Positions 1-7,729 of a DNA stretch of 64,000 nucleotides are shown here, piece by piece; the first letter of the stretch is position 1; every line of letters starts with the position of its first letter. The position numbers were made by a program, and so were the translations under genes. The notes below the pieces were generated by a model. That model saw nothing but the letters and a program-made list of their open reading frames with translations. It was not told the DNA's origin and searched no databases. The stretch lies in NCBI RefSeq assembly GCF_017901135.1, contig NZ_CP072801.1, positions 1,736,001 to 1,800,000 of the forward strand, read 5' to 3'. The DNA comes from Thiothrix litoralis (GTDB lineage Bacteria > Pseudomonadota > Gammaproteobacteria > Thiotrichales > Thiotrichaceae).

Positions 1-1523
1 AACACTTGCGTGCCGATCAAGTCTTGCCCTTTACCATCCAGCAAACCGATTGCCACTGGAATCAGGAATGGCAGCTTGTTATCGGCTTCCGGGGTTGCCG
101 GGCAGCTTTGGCTGAAATGCAGGGTGCAACGTTGCGCCGCTGCATCGTAATCCATGCGCACGGCCACTTGCGGCGTGCCTGCCTGATCGTACCAACGCTG
201 AAATTGGCTTAAATCCGCTTCATTGGCATCCGCCATCGCAGCAAGGAAATTTTCGGTGGCAACCGCCTGCCCGTCATGGCGCTCGAAGTACAAGTCCATG
301 CCCTTGCGGAAACCGTCACGCCCCAACAGCGTCTGGTACATGCGCACCACTTCCGCGCCTTTTTCGTAAACGGTCACGGTGTAGAAATTGTTGATTTCCA
401 TGTAGGAAGCCGGGCGGATCGGATGCGCCATCGGGCTGGCATCTTCGGCGAACTGGAAGGTACGCAATGCCCGCACATCCTCAATGCGCTTGACTGGGCG
501 CGAATGCAAATCGGAAGTGAATTCCTGATCGCGGAACACCGTCAAGCCTTCCTTGAGCGACAACTGGAACCAGTCACGGCAAGTCACGCGGTTGCCTGTC
601 CAGTTGTGGAAATATTCGTGGCCAATCACCGCTTCAATATTGACGTAATCCATATCCGTAGCGGTGGCGGGGCTGGCGAATACCAACTTGGAATTGAACA
701 CGTTCAAGCCCTTGTTTTCCATCGCCCCCATATTGAAGTCATCGACCGCCACAACCATGTAAATATCGAGGTCGTATTCCAGCCCGAAACGCTGTTCATC
801 CCAATACATCGCCCGTTTCAGCGACTGCATCGCGTGGTCACATTTGTCGATATTGTGCGCTTCGGTGTAGATGCGCAAGGTCACCTCACGCCCGGAAAGC
901 GTGGTGTAATGGTCTTCCACATGCTGCAAATTGCCTGCCACCAGCGCAAACAAATACGCCGGTTTGTGAAACGGGTCTTCCCAACGCGCCCAGTGACGCC
1001 CATCCGGTAAATCACCGCTGCCAGTAAGGTTGCCGTTGGACAGCAGTATTGGGTACTTTTGCTTATCCGCCAGAATCTGGGTGGTGAACACCGTCATCAC
1101 ATCCGGGCGGTCGGGGTAATAGGTGATTTTGCGGAAACCCTGCGCCTCACATTGGGTGCAGAAATTACCGCTGCTCTGGTACAAGCCTTCCAGAGAGGTA
1201 TTCTTCTGCGGGTAAATGCGCGTGACGATTTCCAGCGTACACAGCGCGGATACGTTGTGTACACTCATGCCAGTATCGCTGATGCTGTAATCCGTCTCGC
1301 TGAGTGGCAAACCATTCAGGCGAACTTCCAGCAATTCGAGGGCTTCACCGTACAATTCCAACGGCGTATCGGCAGCTACCCCCGGCTCGCGGCGGTAATT
1401 GGCAACGCTGGTGACGCGGGTAGATGCTTCGCCCAATTCAAATACCAGGGACACAGCATCCACGCGGTAAGCCGGTGCAGCATAGTCCTGCAAATAAATG
1501 GTCGTTGGTTGGCCTTCTTTCAT
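1..1523 (-). CDS. pepN: Aminopeptidase N, M1 family (3' part outside window)
   Basis: Zinc metallo-aminopeptidase that removes N-terminal residues from peptides in the cytoplasm. The minus strand reads [20 protein letters not shown] and stays open to the window edge, giving about 507 residues of a protein usually near 870-890. The substrate-binding GAMEN motif is near residues 264-268. The zinc site HEYFH is at about 301-305 and its third ligand is Glu324 in [14 protein letters not shown]. The start is the ATG at 1521-1523, which lies directly against the left end of a TnpB element, so the native promoter and ribosome binding site have been displaced by the element. The plus-strand frames over this stretch are antisense shadows. 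Confidence 0.96.
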   Translation of the reverse strand, partial: MKEGQPTTIYLQDYAAPAYRVDAVSLVFELGEASTRVTSVANYRREPGVAADTPLELYGEALELLEVRLNGLPLSETDYSISDTGMSVHNVSALCTLEIVTRIYPQKNTSLEGLYQSSGNFCTQCEAQGFRKITYYPDRPDVMTVFTTQILADKQKYPILLSNGNLTGSGDLPDGRHWARWEDPFHKPAYLFALVAGNLQHVEDHYTTLSGREVTLRIYTEAHNIDKCDHAMQSLKRAMYWDEQRFGLEYDLDIYMVVAVDDFNMGAMENKGLNVFNSKLVFASPATATDMDYVNIEAVIGHEYFHNWTGNRVTCRDWFQLSLKEGLTVFRDQEFTSDLHSRPVKRIEDVRALRTFQFAEDASPMAHPIRPASYMEINNFYTVTVYEKGAEVVRMYQTLLGRDGFRKGMDLYFERHDGQAVATENFLAAMADANEADLSQFQRWYDQAGTPQVAVRMDYDAAAQRCTLHFSQSCPATPEADNKLPFLIPVAIGLLDGKGQDLIGTQV

Positions 1524-2858
1524 CCATCTTGCGCGAGATACCCCGTCCTTCAGGGCGGGGAGGGATAGCGCGTCGGCGTTAGCCGACCCTCTTCTCGCTC
1601 CTCTTTTTGGTTAAGCTATCTTGATTAAACACATAGAAATCACACGGTATGAACTATACTGTGAGTTATGCTAGCAAAACGCGCCTACAAATTCCGATTC
1701 TACCCAGACCCACAACAAGAAACGTTGCTGGCGCAGACGTTTGGTTGTGTGCGCTACGTGTACAACAGCATCTTGCGTTACCGCACGGATGCTTACGATC
1801 AGGCTCAGGAAAAGGTCAGTTACCTGGGTGCTAATGCGCGGTTGACAGCCATCAAGAAGCTGCCCGAACGGCTTTTTCTGAACGACGTTTCCAGTGTTCC
1901 GCTGCAACAATGCTTGCGGAACCAACAAACCGCGTTCAAGAACTTTTTTGAGGGCAGGGCAAAATACCCTGTCTTCAAATCCAAAAAGCACCGACAGTCG
2001 GCAGAATTTACTTACCGTGCTTTTACATTCCGCAACGGTGAATTGAAGCTGGCTAAGTGCGATGTGCCGTTGGACATTCGATGGAGCCAGCCACTTCCTG
2101 CTGCCCCGACCACTGTCACCGTGTCCAAAGATCAGGCCGGACGCTATTTCGTGTCCTGCTTGTGTGAATTTGAATCCACGCTGTTGCCCGTCACCGACAA
2201 AAAGGCTGGCATTGACGTGGGCATCAAGGATTTGTTCGTCACTAGCGACGGCTTCAAGTCCGGCAATCCCCGCCACACCGCCCAACACGCGGCTAAACTG
2301 GCGAAGTACCAACGCCGTCTTGCCAAGAAAAAACTCGGCAGCAAGAATCGGCTGAAAGCCAAACGCAAGGTTGCCCGTGTTCACGCGAAAACTTCCGATT
2401 GCCGGTCGGACAACTTGCACAAGCTGTCCCGCAAACTGATTAACGAGAACCAAGTCGTTTGCGCTGAAAACCTCGCTGTGAAGAACATGATTAAACACCC
2501 AACATTAGCCAAGCACATTGCTGATGCAAGTTGGGGGGAATTTACCCGCCAACTGGCGTACAAAGCCCACTGGGCAGGCAGGACGTATGTCGAGATCGAC
2601 CGTTTCTTTCCTTCCAGCAAACGCTGTAACGGCTGCGGGTTCGTGAAAGCAAACATGCCGCTGGACGTGCGGTCTTGGGAATGCCCGGAATGTGGCGCAA
2701 CCCACGACCGTGACGTGAATGCAGCACGTAACATTTTAGCCGCCGGACTGGCGGTGCTAGCCTTTGGAGAGAATGTTAGTGGTGATGGCATTTCGGTGTC
2801 GTTGTCCTGTTCTCGATGAATTAGGAATCCCCTTCCTTTAGGGAGGGGAGGAAGTCAA
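1524..2858 (+). mobile_element. TnpB-only IS200/IS605 (IS1341-like) element, copy 1
   Basis: The boundaries come from comparison with the inverted second copy at 62480-63813. Similarity starts at CTTTCAT-CCATCTTGCGCGAG on the left and stops at GGAAGTCAA on the right. TCAA is the known right-cleavage tetranucleotide of IS608-like elements. No terminal inverted repeats or target duplication are seen, as expected for the family. A subterminal hairpin at the right end (CCCCTTCC-TTTAGG-GAGGGG, near 2830-2849) and a GC-rich imperfect palindrome at the left end (about 1541-1560) are typical recognition structures. No tnpA is present, so mobility would need a transposase in trans. The exact left boundary is uncertain by a few bases because both copies share CTTTCAT. 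Confidence 0.85.
1668..2819 (+). CDS. tnpB: RNA-guided endonuclease TnpB
   Basis: TnpB proteins are RuvC-type nucleases guided by an RNA from the element's right end; they are relatives and ancestors of Cas12. All catalytic parts are intact: RuvC-I Asp183 in GIDVGIKDL, RuvC-II Glu267 in AENLAVKNM, RuvC-III Asp349 in HDRDVNAARNI, and a zinc finger at Cys320/Cys323 and Cys339/Cys342. The N-terminus MLAKRAYKFRFYPD is typical. The length, 383 residues, is normal for an active enzyme. By eye it differs from the second copy at 18 positions, mostly in the N-terminal half (L65W and D132A for example), none at catalytic or zinc residues. No clear ribosome binding site precedes the ATG. Confidence 0.95.
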   Translation: MLAKRAYKFRFYPDPQQETLLAQTFGCVRYVYNSILRYRTDAYDQAQEKVSYLGANARLTAIKKLPERLFLNDVSSVPLQQCLRNQQTAFKNFFEGRAKYPVFKSKKHRQSAEFTYRAFTFRNGELKLAKCDVPLDIRWSQPLPAAPTTVTVSKDQAGRYFVSCLCEFESTLLPVTDKKAGIDVGIKDLFVTSDGFKSGNPRHTAQHAAKLAKYQRRLAKKKLGSKNRLKAKRKVARVHAKTSDCRSDNLHKLSRKLINENQVVCAENLAVKNMIKHPTLAKHIADASWGEFTRQLAYKAHWAGRTYVEIDRFFPSSKRCNGCGFVKANMPLDVRSWECPECGATHDRDVNAARNILAAGLAVLAFGENVSGDGISVSLSCSR

Positions 2859-2878
2859 TTTTGACTCTTTGTATTATC
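2740..2878 (+). ncRNA. Predicted omegaRNA/reRNA scaffold plus guide of TnpB copy 1
   Basis: In studied IS605-type elements the guide RNA comes from the 3' part of tnpB and the right end, and reads about 16-20 nt into the flanking DNA. Here the scaffold would cover the tnpB 3' end and the right-end hairpin (2830-2849), ending at TCAA (2855-2858). The guide would be the following bases, beginning TTTTGACTCTTTGTAT. The 5' boundary is arbitrary. The call rests on family knowledge and position only. Confidence 0.45.
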
Positions 2879-3727
2879 AGCAGTGTATAAAATCTTGAGG
2901 ATAGCAGCATGTTGGGGATGTTGTGGCGTAATCTCCCCCATGCGCAATAAAAGGTCAATATTGACCAGATTGCAATTGTCCTTGAATGCCTCGGTGGTTT
3001 CGGTCAGACGGGCTATGTCAGCCAAGGGCATCCGCTCAAACGCAATCACTTCACCATCGGTATTTTCCGGCACAAAATCTTCCGGCAGCCACAAGTCATA
3101 CACATAGATGGTGGAATTGTCCAAGCCGCGCCAGCCTTGTTGACGGTAAGGGATCGTGCCAATCGCTTGCGCTTGTTGCGCCAGTTCCACGGGGATATTG
3201 GCTTCTTCCTGTGATTCCTTGATGACATTTTCCAGCAAGCCCAGACCAACCGGCTGACCACCTGCCACCATCTGATCCAGCTTGCCCGGCCAGAAAGGTT
3301 TATCCAGTGAGCGCGTCGCCACCCACACCTCCACCCCGTTGGCGGTTTGCACCAAACCATTAACATGGATGCCAAACGTTTTCACACCCATGAAATTAGT
3401 CGCTGCCCGCTCAATTTCCAGCTCGGCATGACCACCAAAGGTACGGGTAATCGGGTAGGCTTCTTCCACCCAACTGTCAATCACCCCTTGCTGGTGCAAG
3501 GCACGAAACACCGGGGCAACAGCCGCAGTACGGGACGTATAATCGACTAATTCAGGGTTCAAGGTCACGGTTGTGGCCGTCACCGTAAACACCTCCGGCC
3601 AATGCGCCAGATGCTGGGCAAACGCAGGCTGAACTTGCCCGTACACCTTACCGTCGATCAGCAAGGCTAAATAATGGGTGGCCTCAAAATTATTACAGGC
3701 GTCAATACGATCAAGGTAACTGCTCAT
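2855..3727 (-). CDS. Nudix hydrolase with DUF4743-type N-terminal domain
   Basis: The N-terminal ~115 residues (RIDACNNFEATHYLALLIDG) resemble the domain found before the Nudix fold in thiamine-pyrophosphokinase-associated Nudix proteins (Tnr3 type). The Nudix fold follows, with VAGGQPVG and the modified box ENVIKESQEEANI near residues 160-180. Members hydrolyse nucleoside diphosphate derivatives or oxidised thiamine diphosphate; the substrate here is unknown. The start ATG overlaps the end of the upstream membrane-protein gene by 17 bases. The TGA stop (2855-2857) belongs to the right end of the TnpB element: before insertion the frame would have run on past AAT-GAA into the pepN start region, so the C-terminus was probably changed by the insertion. 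Confidence 0.85.
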   Translation of the reverse strand: MSSYLDRIDACNNFEATHYLALLIDGKVYGQVQPAFAQHLAHWPEVFTVTATTVTLNPELVDYTSRTAAVAPVFRALHQQGVIDSWVEEAYPITRTFGGHAELEIERAATNFMGVKTFGIHVNGLVQTANGVEVWVATRSLDKPFWPGKLDQMVAGGQPVGLGLLENVIKESQEEANIPVELAQQAQAIGTIPYRQQGWRGLDNSTIYVYDLWLPEDFVPENTDGEVIAFERMPLADIARLTETTEAFKDNCNLVNIDLLLRMGEITPQHPQHAAILKILYTADNTKSQN

Positions 3728-4160
3728 GATGAATTAAGGGTTGTTGTTGGGAAAATTTAGTCATACTGCTATTCAGCATCCAGCTTAAGGAGAGTACAAC
3801 CAGCAGCGCCATCACAGCAAGTACCCGCCATAATTTACCCACCATACAAGAAAGGCGTTCGCATTTCTGCATGTTGGCGTACATTTCCCGGTTGATATAA
3901 CCCTGTGCCTGATTGAAGCTGCTAAAGTCGATACTGAAGGTGTCGCCTTCGTGACGCAGCAACAATTCTTCCACCAAGGGCGCTTCACGGGTGTAGATAG
4001 AGCGTACCGACTCTATCAGACCATTTTTATCCAAGGTACTGATCCCATTGACTTTACGCAAGCGCTCATCGGCACTGTCACGTAATTGCCAAACCATGGA
4101 ACCTTTGCCGGGCGAAATTTCAGTGCAAACAAGTGACTGGATAGTGTAGGTTTTTTTCAT
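3711..4160 (-). CDS. Small membrane-anchored protein of unknown function
   Basis: 149 residues, family not recognised. The N-terminal ~105 residues look soluble (MKKTYTIQSLVCTEISPGKG, then RDSADERLRKVNGIST). One hydrophobic segment, LWRVLAVMALLVVLSLSWML at about 110-130, predicts a C-terminal membrane anchor. The gene overlaps the start of the Nudix gene by 17 bases and lies 50 bases upstream-side of the CDGSH gene stop on the same strand, so the two could be co-transcribed. The start is the ATG at 4158-4160 with AGGT about 18 bases upstream, which is weak. Codon use matches the neighbours, so it is probably a real gene. Confidence 0.65.
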   Translation of the reverse strand: MKKTYTIQSLVCTEISPGKGSMVWQLRDSADERLRKVNGISTLDKNGLIESVRSIYTREAPLVEELLLRHEGDTFSIDFSSFNQAQGYINREMYANMQKCERLSCMVGKLWRVLAVMALLVVLSLSWMLNSSMTKFSQQQPLIHHEQLP

Positions 4161-4217
4161 TGTTGTTAGCCAAATACCTAAAGGATTGGCGTAACTCTAC
4201 CATACCCGTGTCAGGTT

Positions 4218-4460
4218 TCAGTCCAGATTACGATGAGTTGCATCACAAAAGGGCGCCGTTTTGGTGTGTTTGCAGGCGCACAGGCCGTATTTCTTGGTTT
4301 CCGGCACAGTGAATTCCATCGGGGTAAAATCCGTGCCCTTATGAGAACCGTCGCAAAATGGCTGGTTGGCGGAACGCCCGCAGGTACACCACCAATAGCT
4401 AGTTCCAGCTTCCAGCTCTACCACACACGGTTTTTTCTGCGCGATTACGGGGTCGGTCAT
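4218..4460 (-). CDS. Dual CDGSH iron-sulfur domain protein
   Basis: 80 residues with two CDGSH-type [2Fe-2S] binding motifs: CTCGRSANQPFCDGSH at about 25-40, and the variant CACKHTKTAPFCDATH at about 61-76. Each has three cysteines and one histidine, the mitoNEET-type ligand set. Such proteins are small cytoplasmic redox or cluster-transfer proteins without a firm role in bacteria. The ATG overlaps the bioC stop by four bases (ATGA), implying translational coupling to biotin synthesis. BioB, the biotin synthase, is an Fe-S enzyme, so a link is conceivable, but this is only inference from position. Confidence 0.9.
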   Translation of the reverse strand: MTDPVIAQKKPCVVELEAGTSYWWCTCGRSANQPFCDGSHKGTDFTPMEFTVPETKKYGLCACKHTKTAPFCDATHRNLD

Positions 4461-5329
4461 GTTGTGCTCCTCATGATGGGAATGAATTTTTCGGGCAATT
4501 TACTGGGCAACAAGGTCGGTGCCCACGCGTGACCATACACTACTTCGTAGGTGGCGGGATAAAGGCCATCTTCCTGACGGAAGTATTCGTAAGCCTGCAA
4601 GCAAGCCTGTAGGCGTGCTTTGCCGGTCAAGCCGTGATTACGCCCGCTGGTGGCATTGTTCGCGCCAATCCCCTTGAGTTCCCGCAGCAGGCCGCGCACG
4701 TCGGCATAGGTCAGGGTGATCATTTCCATATCCATCACCGGGTCGCGGAAACCGGCTTGCAGCAAGGCATCGCCCACGTCATGCATGTCGGGGAAACGGC
4801 TGGTGTGGGTAAAGCCATCCACCTGCCCCCAGCTTGCCCGCAATTCCTTGAGGGTATCGGGGCCGAAGGTGGCAAACATCAGTAAGCCGTTGGGTTTGAG
4901 CACCTGCACCCATTCGCCAAACACCGTTGGCAAATCATTGCACCATTGCAGCATCAGGTTGGACAACAGCATATCGGCACATTGCGGCTGGAATGGCAGG
5001 CTGGCAGCATCGGCACACACACCTTGCGGCTTGCGGAACCAACCGCCGCGCTGCCGGGTTTTTTTCACCATATTCAGCGCGAGATCGACGCCGATGACAC
5101 GCGCTTTTTTGTAACGCTTGAGCAAGTGTTCGCTGACCATGCCAGTGCCGCAACCCAGATCAAGCACGGTTTCTGGCTGCATCTTGATCAAATCCAACCG
5201 TTCCAGCAGGCGGGCGCCGATTTCACGCTGCAACAAGGCATTGGCGTCATAGGTTTCTGCTGCCCGTTCAAAGCCTTGGCGGGTTTTGTGTTTGTCCAGC
5301 AAGTAGGGGTTAGCAGTATTAGAGCGCAT
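4457..5329 (-). CDS. bioC: Malonyl-[ACP] O-methyltransferase BioC
   Basis: BioC methylates malonyl-ACP with S-adenosylmethionine to disguise it as a fatty-acid primer, opening pimelate synthesis for biotin. The SAM-binding motif VLDLGCGTG is at about residues 55-63. The N-terminus MRSNTANPYLLDKHKTRQGF followed by FERAAETYD is typical of the family and sets the start at the ATG 5327-5329; an upstream extension of 16 residues in the same frame reads through a bioH remnant and is unlikely. The start lies inside that remnant (5319-5381), showing that bioH and bioC once overlapped as one operon. It is followed by the coupled CDGSH gene. Confidence 0.93.
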   Translation of the reverse strand: MRSNTANPYLLDKHKTRQGFERAAETYDANALLQREIGARLLERLDLIKMQPETVLDLGCGTGMVSEHLLKRYKKARVIGVDLALNMVKKTRQRGGWFRKPQGVCADAASLPFQPQCADMLLSNLMLQWCNDLPTVFGEWVQVLKPNGLLMFATFGPDTLKELRASWGQVDGFTHTSRFPDMHDVGDALLQAGFRDPVMDMEMITLTYADVRGLLRELKGIGANNATSGRNHGLTGKARLQACLQAYEYFRQEDGLYPATYEVVYGHAWAPTLLPSKLPEKFIPIMRSTT

Positions 5330-5381
5330 CCAGAAATGCCCCGCTATGTTCCATGAAAGTCTCCGGGTGGGTAACAAGCGG
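5319..5381 (-). pseudogene. Remnant of bioH 3' end next to bioC
   Basis: The minus strand reads P-L-V-T-H-P-E-T-F-M-E-H-S-G-A-F-L-D-A-L-stop, matching the C-terminus of the intact BioH 2.4 kb away (F-V-T-H-P-E-S-F-M-E-H-I-R-V-F-L). At DNA level about 40 of 48 bases agree (from CCAGAAA to ACAA), including an exact TCTCCGGGTGGGT. No more of bioH is present upstream of it. The bioC ATG lies within it, so this looks like the original bioH end, separated from the gene body by an insertion. Confidence 0.85.
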
Positions 5382-5429
5382 ATGGAGTATACAATGTCAG
5401 GGTAAAGCAGGAATGCCTAATCAGCCAGC

Positions 5430-6590
5430 TTAAGCATTGGCGACAAAGATATAGCAGCCTTCAACACTGTCATCAGCAGGAATGCTATCCATGAAATGTT
5501 GGACAGTAGACGGCTTTTGCCTTATCTGTGCCAGGTATTTCAGTTGATCAGCATAGCCTTGGAGTATCTTATTTCTGGCAATAATTTTCCTTGAAACCTC
5601 AAGGTTTAACTTTTCTTCATTGTCTATTCCCTTGAGCATAGACCACCCAAAACTCATTTTCTGTGGCTCTCCCCTCAAGCGGTCAAGAATGCCCATGCCA
5701 TCTGAGGTGGACTCCGCGAAGTCAACCCACTCAATCACTTCGGCAGAACCGATGTGTTTCACGTAATCTTTTGTCAGAAATCTTTGCGCATTATCAGTAA
5801 TGACATGGTTTTTGACAAAAGCTCTGGATGAGCTTTGCCACACAGCTTGCGCATCATTCAAATCGTTCACGGCCTGATCGTACATATCCAGTTCGGCCGA
5901 ACACAAGGAATGCCCAATCGCCGTAATGGTGAAATATTCTTCTGCTGCCATGAAAGAATATTCATTGCTACTGTCGGTCAGTAACATTTTATATTTTTCG
6001 TGTATTTCCCCGATAGTTTGCCTGCTACTGATTAGCATCTGAAGTTTGGCTGAACTATCTTCCACTTTATTTAATTCTCTAATGACCTTTAGGGCTGCTA
6101 TCAACCTAGATCTTTCTTGTAGTTCAAGAAACGATTTGATGTACTTCACATCAGAGGCAACTTGCTGCAATCTTTCATCAATTTTATTTATTTTATTACT
6201 TAAAAACAGGAAACCGGCAGAGCTAACAGCAAGCGTTAAACCAGACAAAAGCATGGATGCTTGAGCGAACTGAAGCAATTGAGTGACATTAGCGCCTATG
6301 TGACTCACTTCAGCACCCACGCGACCAACTTCAGCACCAATAACACCCACATCCCCACCGATACGATGGAGTTGATAGGTATTAACGCCTGAAAACAGTG
6401 TATTCAGAGGCGAGGTAAAGGCTGATAAAATGTTGCTTGGGGTAGCACTATTCACAAGATGTGCCAAGATTTGGCCTTGTTCATTACGGACAACACCACC
6501 GTACACTTTATTAACACCAGCCAACACCCCAAGCATCAAGTTGTCGGGAATGGAACGGCTTAAAGCGAAACCTGCAAGTTCTGAGATCAT
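5430..6590 (-). CDS. Unknown protein with four Gly/Val heptads and one membrane segment
   Basis: 386 residues, family not recognised. The ATG has a strong ribosome binding site (AGGAGG, six bases away). Residues about 77-104 are four perfect heptads: IGGDVGV, IGAEVGR, VGAEVSH, IGANVTQ. A hydrophobic segment follows at about 110-131 (SMLLSGLTLAVSSAGFLFL), then a likely coiled coil (KINKIDERLQQVASDVKYIKSFLE) and an alpha-helical remainder with no motif I know. This order (amphipathic repeat, membrane helix, helical cytosolic part) is seen in membrane-active or sensor proteins, but no function can be assigned. Codon use is AT-richer than the flanking bio genes, fitting acquisition with the island. 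Confidence 0.8.
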   Translation of the reverse strand: MISELAGFALSRSIPDNLMLGVLAGVNKVYGGVVRNEQGQILAHLVNSATPSNILSAFTSPLNTLFSGVNTYQLHRIGGDVGVIGAEVGRVGAEVSHIGANVTQLLQFAQASMLLSGLTLAVSSAGFLFLSNKINKIDERLQQVASDVKYIKSFLELQERSRLIAALKVIRELNKVEDSSAKLQMLISSRQTIGEIHEKYKMLLTDSSNEYSFMAAEEYFTITAIGHSLCSAELDMYDQAVNDLNDAQAVWQSSSRAFVKNHVITDNAQRFLTKDYVKHIGSAEVIEWVDFAESTSDGMGILDRLRGEPQKMSFGWSMLKGIDNEEKLNLEVSRKIIARNKILQGYADQLKYLAQIRQKPSTVQHFMDSIPADDSVEGCYIFVANA

Positions 6591-6639
6591 GATGCCTCCT
6601 GAAAAGAATGAGTATTAATGCTTTCCTGTCTAACCAAGA

Positions 6640-7026
6640 TTACTCAAGCAAATAACACCCACCCTCATATCCCCCAACACCAACGGCTACGACTGCCGCT
6701 GGAATCATTACAAACGGGGACAATAATACTGCGCCAACACTGCCAATAATACCGCTGGTTCCAGCAAGGATACCTGCGGTTCCTGCCGCAGACGCGCCTG
6801 CCGCTGTAGAACCGAGCATTGCTGCTCCTGTCGTTGCATTTGTAATGGCATATAAGCCCGCAGCACTCATTCCAGCACCCGTTGCAGCCGTAGCACCAGC
6901 ACCACCTGCAACAACACCTGTTGTGCCTCCACCGATCAGTTCACTCGGACGATAGTCACATACACCCGCCATCGCTGATTGGGTGAGTAGTACCGATAAA
7001 AGCACAGTGATAAGAATTTTTTTCAT
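6640..7026 (-). CDS. Secreted or membrane glycine-zipper-like small protein
   Basis: The start chosen is the ATG at 7024-7026, preceded by AAGGAAA; a longer frame begins 16 codons upstream without a good site. The N-terminus MKKILITVLLSVLLTQSAMA is a signal peptide with probable cleavage after AMA. The mature part is about 108 residues and very rich in Gly, Ala, Thr (GGGTTGVVAGGAGATAATGAG), giving long hydrophobic small-residue helices, with cysteines only at its two ends (VCDYR and GGCYLLE). Such glycine-zipper segments pack in membranes and occur in bacteriocin-like and pore-lining peptides; function here is unknown. It lies 49 bases upstream of the 386-residue gene on the same strand, probably co-transcribed. 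Confidence 0.75.
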   Translation of the reverse strand: MKKILITVLLSVLLTQSAMAGVCDYRPSELIGGGTTGVVAGGAGATAATGAGMSAAGLYAITNATTGAAMLGSTAAGASAAGTAGILAGTSGIIGSVGAVLLSPFVMIPAAVVAVGVGGYEGGCYLLE

Positions 7027-7234
7027 AATTAATTTCCTTAATTTATGATTAATAATAGTTAGCCCGTCGATCAAAATATCGCAATCAAAGATTGTCTACC
7101 TGATACATATCAATGAAAAACACATTAACTTCAATTGCTTGAACCACAAATTTTTGCTTGATATGACCTGATTTCCTAAAGAAAAGCGCCATTGCAGCTC
7201 ATGGAAAAAGGTAAAGCATCTGATTATTTTTTGA

Positions 7235-7250
7235 TGTGACAAATATCACA
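7235..7250. promoter_or_regulatory. CRP-type site, perfect palindrome ends
   Basis: TGTGACAAATATCACA matches the CRP/FNR-superfamily consensus TGTGA-N6-TCACA exactly. It lies in the 308-base AT-rich gap between the glycine-zipper gene (start 7026) and the next gene upstream, about 210 bases before that start. The gap also contains a bioH-end fragment at 7294-7318 and otherwise shows nothing recognisable. Confidence 0.6.
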
Positions 7251-7293
7251 TTGGTCATAATGTCAATAAAAAATATCAACCAATATGAAGTCG

Positions 7294-7318
7294 GAGCGAA
7301 TCCAGAAATGCCTCGCTT
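7294..7318 (-). pseudogene. Second, shorter copy of the bioH 3' end
   Basis: Twenty-two of 25 bases match the bioC-side remnant (GAGCGnATCCAGAAATGCCnCGCT). The minus strand reads A-F-L-D-S-L, as in A-F-L-D-A-L of the remnant. It lies 15 bases beyond the stop of the 119-residue membrane protein. Together with 5319-5381 and the true bioH end it divides the island into two units, each closed by a bioH-tail copy. Confidence 0.65.
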
Positions 7319-7333
7319 GTACTGCGACTGCCT

Positions 7334-7693
7334 TCAGTTTTTCGACTTCTCCAGTTTGGGCTTCGACCGATGGTTAAGCTTCGCGACCCAAAAGGTTATT
7401 AGCCTTCCAACGACAAATGCGATGCAGACGGGGATTACGAACTGATACAGAACCAGTGTATCGCATTGTTCCAGCATAAAACTTGGCAGGTAACTGCGCA
7501 GGGCGACATAGATTACCGCCACCCAAAACCCCAGCGTGTCGAGCAATACGGCAAGGATTATTCCCCAGATTGAGAACCCGGCTGAGATGGCCAAGACCAA
7601 CCACGTCACCGCAGCGCTTAAAATCATGCTGATGACGGCAACAAGTTTATTTCCGGTGTGCCAGTAGTACCAATAGCTTTTCGGGAATTGCAT
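7334..7693 (-). CDS. Small integral membrane protein, unknown function
   Basis: 119 residues with three or four hydrophobic segments: about 18-38 (VAVISMILSAAVTWLVLAISA), 43-66 (GIILAVLLDTLGFWVAVIYVAL) and 82-104 (VLYQFVIPVCIAFVVGRLITFWV). It ends in a basic tail (KLNHRSKPKLEKSKN), suggesting a cytoplasmic C-terminus. No family recognised. It starts 36 bases after the bioH stop on the same strand with AGG upstream, so it can be read from the bioH transcript. It forms the whole cargo of the bioH-proximal unit of the island. Confidence 0.7.
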   Translation of the reverse strand: MQFPKSYWYYWHTGNKLVAVISMILSAAVTWLVLAISAGFSIWGIILAVLLDTLGFWVAVIYVALRSYLPSFMLEQCDTLVLYQFVIPVCIAFVVGRLITFWVAKLNHRSKPKLEKSKN

Positions 7694-7729
7694 AGCCTGA
7701 AATCACCCTATCAATATATTCATGAAAAT

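Noticed and set aside
276-1568. Long plus-strand open frames over the first 1.5 kb
   Set aside because: They are antisense to pepN, whose minus-strand frame carries GAMEN and HEYFH motifs; the plus frames show no family features.
5329-5377. Longer bioC start at 5377
   Set aside because: The added 16 residues read the bioH remnant in another frame; the family begins near MRSNTANPYLLDKHK.
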